Origin: Caballeronia telluris
GTDB lineage: Bacteria; Pseudomonadota; Gammaproteobacteria; Burkholderiales; Burkholderiaceae
DNA: 64,000 nucleotides
Assembly (NCBI RefSeq): GCF_001544495.1
Contig: NZ_FCNZ02000013.1
Coordinates: 149,734 to 213,733, forward strand
Direction: 5' to 3'
In this document: positions 59,077-64,000 of the stretch, piece after piece
How the letters are laid out: each line of letters starts with the position of its first letter
How positions within the stretch are numbered: position 1 is the first letter of the stretch
Translations under genes and position numbers: made by a program
The notes under the pieces: generated by a model
Told to the model about the DNA's origin: nothing
The model's input: the letters and a program-made list of their open reading frames with translations, nothing else
Database searches by the model: none

Positions 59077-60975
59077 TCAATGCGTCGCATGCGATACGTG
59101 CGTTGCCTGCGTCGTCTGATGCATGGCGCGCGTCGCTTCGGTCTCGCCCACCATCGGACCGAACACCGAGGCGCCCTGCTCCGCCGGCAATGCCGCGCTG
59201 CGAAACACGCCAAAGAGTTCGCGGCCGAAACCGACTTCGTTTTCCGCCTGATGGCGCGGCGCTTCGACTTCACGCGCGGCCCATTGCTTGGAGTCGATGT
59301 CGATGTCGAGCACGCCGGCCTGTGCGTCGATCACGATGATATCGCCCGTGCGCACCTTGCCAAGCGGACCTTGCAGCAGCGCTTCCGGCGACACGTGGAT
59401 CACCGCCGGCACCTTGCCCGACGCGCCCGACATGCGGCCGTCGGTGACGAGCGCGACATGAAAGCCCTGATCCTGCAACACGCCGAGAAGCGGCGTCAAT
59501 CGATGCAACTCCGGCATTCCGTTCGCCCGCGCGCCCTGAAAGCGCACGATCGCGACGAAATCGCGCTTCAGTTCACCCTTGTCGAACGCTTCCTGCACTT
59601 CTTCCTGCGAATTGAAGACGATCGCCGGCGCCTTCACGATGCGATGCTCCGGCGCCACCGCCGAAATCTTGATCACGCCGCGGCCGAGCTTGCCCTGCAT
59701 CAGACGCAGGCCGCCATCGGGCGCGAACGGCGCTTCGATTCCGCGAAGCACCGTCGTGTCGTGGCTTTCCGGCGCGCCGTCGACCCATTGCAGCTTGCCG
59801 TCGATGAGCTTCGGCTCCTTCGTGTAGTGCGTGAGCCCAGGACCCGCGACGGTCTTCACGTCTTCGTGCAGCAAACCCGCTTCGAGCAGATTGCGCACGA
59901 GGAACGCGACGCCGCCCGCCGCGTGGAAATGATTCACGTCGGCCTTGCCGTTCGGGTAGATCTTGGCGAGCAGCGGCACGTTGGCCGAGAGTTCGTCGAA
60001 GTCGTTCCAGTCGATCACGATGCCCGCCGCGCGCGCAATCGCCACCAGATGCAGCGTGTGATTGGTCGAGCCGCCCGTCGCCAGCAGCGCGACGATGCCG
60101 TTCACGATCGACTTCTCGTCGACGACGTGGCCGATCGGCGTGTAGTCGCCGCGCTCGGCGGTGAGTTCGAGCACGCGCTTCGCGGCCTGCGCGGTGAGCG
60201 CGTCGCGCAGCGGCGTGTGCGGATGGACGAAGGCCGAACTCGGCAGATGCAGACCCATCACTTCCATCAGCATCTGGTTGCTGTTCGCCGTGCCGTAGAA
60301 CGTGCAGGTGCCGTGGCTGTGATACGCCGCCGATTCCGCTTCGAGCAGCGCGCTGCGATCGCATGCGCCGGTCGCGAACTGCTGGCGGACCTTCGCCTTT
60401 TCGTCGTTGGTGAGACCGCTCGTCATCGGGCCGGCCGGGATGAAGATGGTCGGCAGATGGCCGAACTGCAACGCGCCGATCAAGAGGCCCGGCACGATCT
60501 TGTCGCAGATGCCGAGGCACAGCGCCGCGTCGAACATGTTGTGCGTGAGCGCGACGGCCGTGCTCATCGCGATCACTTCGCGCGAGAACAGCGACAGTTC
60601 CATGCCCGCGTTGCCCTGCGTGATGCCGTCGCACATCGCCGGCACGCCGCCCGCGAACTGCGCGATGCCGCCGCTCTCGCGCGCGGCCTGCTTGATGATG
60701 TCGGGGAAGTTCTTGTACGGCGCGTGTGCCGAAAGCATCTCGTTGTACGACGAAACGATGCCGATGTTCGGCTCGCGCACCGACTTGATCGCGATCTTTT
60801 CCTGGCCTTCGAGACCGGCAAAACCGTGCGCGAGGTTCGCACACGACAGCGCGCCGCGCGCCGGGAACTGGCCGTGCGCGGCAGCGATGCGCGCCAGATA
60901 GGCCGCGCGCGTCGGCTTGCTGCGTTCGATCACGCGGTCGGTGACCTTCTTCAATTGCGGATGCGGGGAAACCAT
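59077..60975 (-). CDS. edd: Phosphogluconate dehydratase
   Basis: Edd dehydrates 6-phosphogluconate to KDPG, the first Entner-Doudoroff step. The 632-residue IlvD/Edd-family protein has [20 protein letters not shown], the iron-sulfur cysteines in AMCDGITQG and [29 protein letters not shown] and [26 protein letters not shown] precedes the ATG. The product ends in a His/Thr-rich tail ([15 protein letters not shown]) of about 20 residues beyond the usual end. HexR-type boxes lie in the region shared with hexR. Confidence 0.96.
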   Translation of the reverse strand: MVSPHPQLKKVTDRVIERSKPTRAAYLARIAAAHGQFPARGALSCANLAHGFAGLEGQEKIAIKSVREPNIGIVSSYNEMLSAHAPYKNFPDIIKQAARESGGIAQFAGGVPAMCDGITQGNAGMELSLFSREVIAMSTAVALTHNMFDAALCLGICDKIVPGLLIGALQFGHLPTIFIPAGPMTSGLTNDEKAKVRQQFATGACDRSALLEAESAAYHSHGTCTFYGTANSNQMLMEVMGLHLPSSAFVHPHTPLRDALTAQAAKRVLELTAERGDYTPIGHVVDEKSIVNGIVALLATGGSTNHTLHLVAIARAAGIVIDWNDFDELSANVPLLAKIYPNGKADVNHFHAAGGVAFLVRNLLEAGLLHEDVKTVAGPGLTHYTKEPKLIDGKLQWVDGAPESHDTTVLRGIEAPFAPDGGLRLMQGKLGRGVIKISAVAPEHRIVKAPAIVFNSQEEVQEAFDKGELKRDFVAIVRFQGARANGMPELHRLTPLLGVLQDQGFHVALVTDGRMSGASGKVPAVIHVSPEALLQGPLGKVRTGDIIVIDAQAGVLDIDIDSKQWAAREVEAPRHQAENEVGFGRELFGVFRSAALPAEQGASVFGPMVGETEATRAMHQTTQATHVSHATH

Positions 60976-61087
60976 CGAAACTCCTTCGCCTCGATCCGCG
61001 TGCAGACGCCGCCGAGGTGCTTGGGTTGAATGTCGCGGGGATCGGCAGTTCTGGTTCGATGCGTCTCCTTGCCGAGTGACCCGATGT

Positions 61088-61103
61088 TAGTAGAAAAACT
61101 ACA
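61088..61103. promoter_or_regulatory. HexR-type operator near edd
   Basis: On the minus strand this reads TGTAGTTTTTCTACTA, close to the HexR consensus TGTARTTWWWYTACA. It contains the perfect GTAG-AAAAA-CTAC dyad at 61090-61102. It lies 115-128 bp before edd, in its promoter region. Confidence 0.72.
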
Positions 61104-61173
61104 CGTCTGCAACGGGCTTTTACCGTGTCTCGTTATGCAAACGCTTAGACCAGCGACGCTTACTGCATATACA

Positions 61174-61193
61174 GATCAGGGAAATCCCTGATC
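61174..61193. promoter_or_regulatory. Perfect 20-bp palindrome between edd and hexR
   Basis: GATCAGGGA (61174-61182) and TCCCTGATC (61185-61193) are perfect inverted repeats around AA, between the two HexR-type boxes. It does not resemble HexR. It could be the site of a second regulator. Confidence 0.5.
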
Positions 61194-61210
61194 GGCGCAC
61201 GACGGTGTTA

Positions 61211-61225
61211 TGTAGTATTTGTACA
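61211..61225. promoter_or_regulatory. HexR-type operator before hexR
   Basis: TGTAGTATTTGTACA fits the HexR consensus TGTARTTWWWYTACA with two mismatches and lies 54 bp before the hexR start, suggesting autorepression. Confidence 0.6.
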
Positions 61226-61278
61226 TGATCGTTCATCGGCTATAGTCCACGCAATTTCCAGCATAGGCGAGATTCCCG

Positions 61279-62118
61279 ATGTTGCTGTCCCAAGTCGAAA
61301 CAATGCGCGAACAATTGCGGCCGTCCGAGCGCAAGCTCGCCGACTACGTCCTGGAAGCGCCGCGCGAAGTGCTCGATCTCGCGATGACCGACTTTGCCGC
61401 GCGCGTCGGCGTGAGCCAGCCGACCATCGCGCGCTTTTGCCGGGCGCTCGGCTTTTCCGGTTTTCGCGAATTCAAGATCCGGCTGGCGCAAAGCGTCGCA
61501 GGAGACGTGCCCACGGTCTATCGCGACGTGCGAACCGACGAGCCCGTGTCCGGCGTCGCCGCGAAGGTGCTCGACCGGACGATCGGCGCGCTGATTCAGG
61601 TGCGCAACAGCTTGTCGACGGACAGCGTCGCCGCGGCGATCGCCCTGCTCGCCGACGCGCGGCGCATCGAGTTCTACGGCGCGGGCGGATCGGGCATTGC
61701 CGCGCTCGACGTGCAGCACAAGTTCTTCCGGCTCGGCGTGCCGTCGGTGGCCTATTCCGATCCTCACACGTACACGACCTCGGCCGCGCTGCTCGGCGCG
61801 GGCGATGTGGTCGTCGCGATTTCGAACACGGGGCGCACGAAGGACATTCTCGACGCGTGCAAGTCGGCGCTCGTGGGCGGCGCGAAGGTCGTCGCGATCA
61901 CGCACGGCAACTCGCCGCTCGCGCGTATGGCGAGCGTGGGTCTCTTGGCCAACGTCGACGAAGACACGGATATTTTTTCGCCGATGACGTCGCGCGTCTC
62001 GCATCTCGCGATCGGCGACATTCTGGCGGTAGGGGTCGCGCTGGCGCGCGGGCCGCAACTGGCGGAGAAGCTCGCGCAGGCGAAGGACGTGCTGGAGAAG
62101 CGGCGGGTGGGGAACTGA
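61279..62118 (+). CDS. hexR: RpiR/MurR-family repressor HexR
   Basis: HexR represses Entner-Doudoroff genes and is released by KDPG. The 279-residue protein has an N-terminal helix-turn-helix (LRPSERKLADYVLEAPREVL, DFAARVGVSQPTIARFCRAL with GFSGFREFKIRL) and a C-terminal SIS domain (about 120-255) with IEFYGAGGSGIAALDVQHKF, AISNTGRTKDILDACK and ITHGNSPLARMA. It is divergent from edd-eda, with two HexR-like boxes between them. It ends 57 bp before a shared terminator. Confidence 0.95.
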   Translation: MLLSQVETMREQLRPSERKLADYVLEAPREVLDLAMTDFAARVGVSQPTIARFCRALGFSGFREFKIRLAQSVAGDVPTVYRDVRTDEPVSGVAAKVLDRTIGALIQVRNSLSTDSVAAAIALLADARRIEFYGAGGSGIAALDVQHKFFRLGVPSVAYSDPHTYTTSAALLGAGDVVVAISNTGRTKDILDACKSALVGGAKVVAITHGNSPLARMASVGLLANVDEDTDIFSPMTSRVSHLAIGDILAVGVALARGPQLAEKLAQAKDVLEKRRVGN

Positions 62119-62168
62119 TCGGGTTGCGCGGCCTGGCGTGATTGAGACGGATCGGTCGCGCGTTTCGA

Positions 62169-62203
62169 GCAAAAAAACGGGCTCTTCCGAAGAAGAGCCC
62201 GTT
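62169..62203. terminator. Bidirectional terminator between hexR and the adhesin gene
   Basis: AACGGGCTCTTC (62176-62187) and GAAGAGCCCGTT (62192-62203) form a perfect 12-bp stem with a CGAA loop. On the minus strand it is followed by seven Ts; on the plus strand by GCTTTTG. It can end both convergent transcripts. Confidence 0.9.
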
Positions 62204-62334
62204 GCTTTTGAGTCGCTTGCGATAGCGCCAATCCGTCCGTCACGGCCGACTCTCGCGAATCGACCGCTGTGCCGGACCGGCCGCCAGAAGCAGCGCACCG
62301 GAGCGCGCTGCTGGCTGGCCGTTCGACTATCGAC

Positions 62335-64000
62335 TTACCACTGGTACGCAGCGCCTGCGCCGACCGTCGTGCCGCTGGAGCTCCAGCCCGCACCGACGCG
62401 CACCTTCAGGTTTTGCGTGATACGTGCCGTGCCGCCGATGGCCGTTGCCGCATAACCCTGGTACGTGCCGCCGCCGATACCGATCGACAGCGTCTTGTTC
62501 GCGTCGACGTCCGGGATCATGTTCAGCGCGGTAGCTGCCGCGACACCGCTGTAAGCCTTGCGAGCAATCCCGCCCAGTCCGGCCTGCAACTGGTTCAGGT
62601 TGACCGCGTCCGTGCCGTTGATGCCCGGCGCGACGTTGGTCAAACGACGCTCGTTGCCTTCCGAACCGATCGAAACCGTGTTCGGCTGGTCGGCAACCGA
62701 GTTTGCACCCAGCGCGACGGCGTTGTTGGCCGGAGCCTGAGCGTTGTGGCCCAGAGCCACCGAGTCCGTGCCAGCAGACGAGGAGCCCGCACCGACTGCA
62801 GTGCTGCCGAGGCCGGCAGCACCCGCACCGTTACCGATTGCAAGCGCATTATCGCCGCCTGCGTTGGCACCGCTGCCGATGGCGAGCGCGCCCGAACCGG
62901 ATGCCGTCGCTGCCGGGCCGGTGTCACCACCTGCAACCGGACCCGCCGAAATCACCGTGCTGCCCGTCGTGTTGACGTTCTTGATCGCGTCGCCGAGTGC
63001 GCTGACCTGCTGGTTCGTGGCGTACAACTGCTTGCCCGTCACAGCGTCCGTGCTGCTATCCGACAGGGTTGCGTCCGTCAGGTTCGTCAGCGACGTGGTC
63101 GTCGTGCCCGGGGTGCCGAGCGTGAGCTTGTCGTGCGCCGCCGAGTCGTACGCAACCGCGTTCGGATTCGCCGTACCGCCGCCCGTACCGATCGTGCTCA
63201 ACGTATCCTTGATGCCGTTGATGTCGTTCGTGGTCTTCGTCAAGCTCGCATCAACCGTTGCGAACGCGTCACCGACGTTATGCAGTTGGGCGCTGCCAAC
63301 GGTGAACGTCGGCTGCGTGATCGAGCCATCGCTGCCCAATGCCGCACCACCGCCGATGGCCGTTGCCAGGCCTTGACCCACGGAATGCAACTGCGAACCG
63401 TTGATCGCGTCGAGGCTCGACGTGCTCACGTCACCGGCTGCGACGTTGGTGATCTTGCGAGCAGCGCCGTCCTTGTTGGCGATGTTGAGTTCCGTGCCGC
63501 CCGTCAACGCGCCGACGGTGATGGCACTCGTCGGGGAGTCCTGCGTAACGAGGCTGGTACCGACCTTACCGAGTTGGGTCTTCACTGCGTCAAGACCGCT
63601 ATCCAGCGCACCCAGTGCGGAGCCGACGTTGTTCTGCGTACCGCCCTGGACGTTATATGTCGGAGGCGTCACCTTGCCGTCCGCGCCAACTGCGGCGCCA
63701 CCGCCAAGGGCTGCAGCCACCGGCCTCAACTGACCGACCGTTGCTGCGGAGTTGTCGCCCGTGCCGTTGGCAACGCCCGTCAGCTCACGCGGACCTGCGG
63801 TGCCTGCGAAGTTCACGTGCGTGCCGCCCGTCGATCCTGCAACCAGAACGTCCTGGTCAGGAGCAGCCTGCGTCACGAGGCTCGGACCGCCCGCGCCAAG
63901 ACCTGCAACCTTGTCGTTCAACTGTATGCGATCCACGAACGACGCCCCTCGGAGTAAGGTGGAGAGCGCGTGATGTGTGTCAGCAATGCGGGTCAGCGGA
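62335..64000 (-). CDS. Trimeric autotransporter adhesin, C-terminal part (continues past window)
   Basis: The frame is open from the right edge; about 555 residues are visible. Read N to C it has two copies of a roughly 110-residue stalk/connector module (63882-63562 and 63555-63217), a neck with STDAVTGKQLYATNQQVSAL, and a YadA-like head of left-handed repeats (SGALAIGSGANAGGDNALAI, DSVALGHNAQAPANNAVALG). It closes with VNLNQLQAGLGGIARKAYSG and the four-strand YadA membrane anchor, ending in Tyr-Gln-Trp. Such proteins form trimers on the outer membrane and bind host or other cells. The N-terminal signal and most of the passenger lie outside. Its DNA looks less GC-rich than the core genes. 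Confidence 0.93.
   Translation of the reverse strand, partial: PLTRIADTHHALSTLLRGASFVDRIQLNDKVAGLGAGGPSLVTQAAPDQDVLVAGSTGGTHVNFAGTAGPRELTGVANGTGDNSAATVGQLRPVAAALGGGAAVGADGKVTPPTYNVQGGTQNNVGSALGALDSGLDAVKTQLGKVGTSLVTQDSPTSAITVGALTGGTELNIANKDGAARKITNVAAGDVSTSSLDAINGSQLHSVGQGLATAIGGGAALGSDGSITQPTFTVGSAQLHNVGDAFATVDASLTKTTNDINGIKDTLSTIGTGGGTANPNAVAYDSAAHDKLTLGTPGTTTTSLTNLTDATLSDSSTDAVTGKQLYATNQQVSALGDAIKNVNTTGSTVISAGPVAGGDTGPAATASGSGALAIGSGANAGGDNALAIGNGAGAAGLGSTAVGAGSSSAGTDSVALGHNAQAPANNAVALGANSVADQPNTVSIGSEGNERRLTNVAPGINGTDAVNLNQLQAGLGGIARKAYSGVAAATALNMIPDVDANKTLSIGIGGGTYQGYAATAIGGTARITQNLKVRVGAGWSSSGTTVGAGAAYQW

Overview
The window is GC-rich, densely coded DNA from a betaproteobacterium of the Burkholderiaceae. 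A Paraburkholderia/Caballeronia-type genome fits best. Support: a chromosomal catA-benABCD/catRBC locus, the lptD-surA-pdxA-rsmA operon divergent from amgK-murU, the miaB-phoH-ybeY-corC-lnt-glyQS block, a HexR-controlled edd-eda cluster and a trimeric autotransporter adhesin. The assignment rests on gene content and order only. I see no rRNA, tRNA, CRISPR array, insertion sequence or prophage.

Layout. 1-8.6 kb: benzoate degradation by the ortho (beta-ketoadipate) route. catA-benABCD plus a RidA-family gene run rightwards; catR, catB, catC and a severely deleted benE run leftwards, followed by the start of an MFS exporter gene. CatR-type ATAC-N7-G(T/C)AT boxes precede both catA and catB. 8.9-14 kb: FKBP-type isomerase, a sulfur-type metallo-beta-lactamase-fold hydrolase, a GntR regulator divergent from galactonate dehydratase (dgoD), a small membrane protein and CopD. 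14.2-20.3 kb: two multihaem cytochromes c, a hemolysin-III-like membrane protein, RhlE helicase, a flavin split-barrel protein and a ferritin-like diiron protein. 20.6-27.6 kb: a gamma-glutamyltransferase-family gene and the glycerol module glpR...glpD-glpK. 27.7-32.2 kb: FMN riboswitch-ribB, a HAD phosphatase, an MFS exporter and VOC protein divergent from a LysR regulator. 32.2-45 kb: a core block (miaB, phoH, ybeY, chaC-like, corC, lnt, glyQ, glyS, gmhB, plsC, YgjP-like metallopeptidase, gloA). 45-55.4 kb: EamA transporter, rsmA-pdxA-surA-lptD leftwards, and amgK-murU-purB rightwards. 55.4-62.1 kb: an unrecognised orphan gene, then the Entner-Doudoroff gluconate cluster (gntK, gntP, eda, edd leftwards; hexR rightwards). 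62.3-64 kb: the C-terminal part of a trimeric autotransporter adhesin running off the right edge.

How the parts work together. BenABC and BenD turn benzoate into catechol; CatA, CatB and CatC carry it to beta-ketoadipate enol-lactone; CatR probably senses muconate. GntP imports gluconate, GntK makes 6-phosphogluconate, Edd and Eda split it to pyruvate and glyceraldehyde-3-phosphate, and HexR represses. GlpK and GlpD convert glycerol to dihydroxyacetone phosphate under GlpR. LptD, SurA, Lnt, GmhB, PlsC, AmgK and MurU all serve the envelope.

I found no convincing new multi-gene system. The best leads are local: the internally deleted benE in an otherwise intact ben/cat locus, shared candidate operators (CatR, GlpR, HexR), a 20-bp perfect palindrome between edd and hexR, an orphan gene at 55.4 kb, a possible AUU start for the GntR regulator, and several structured intergenic regions.
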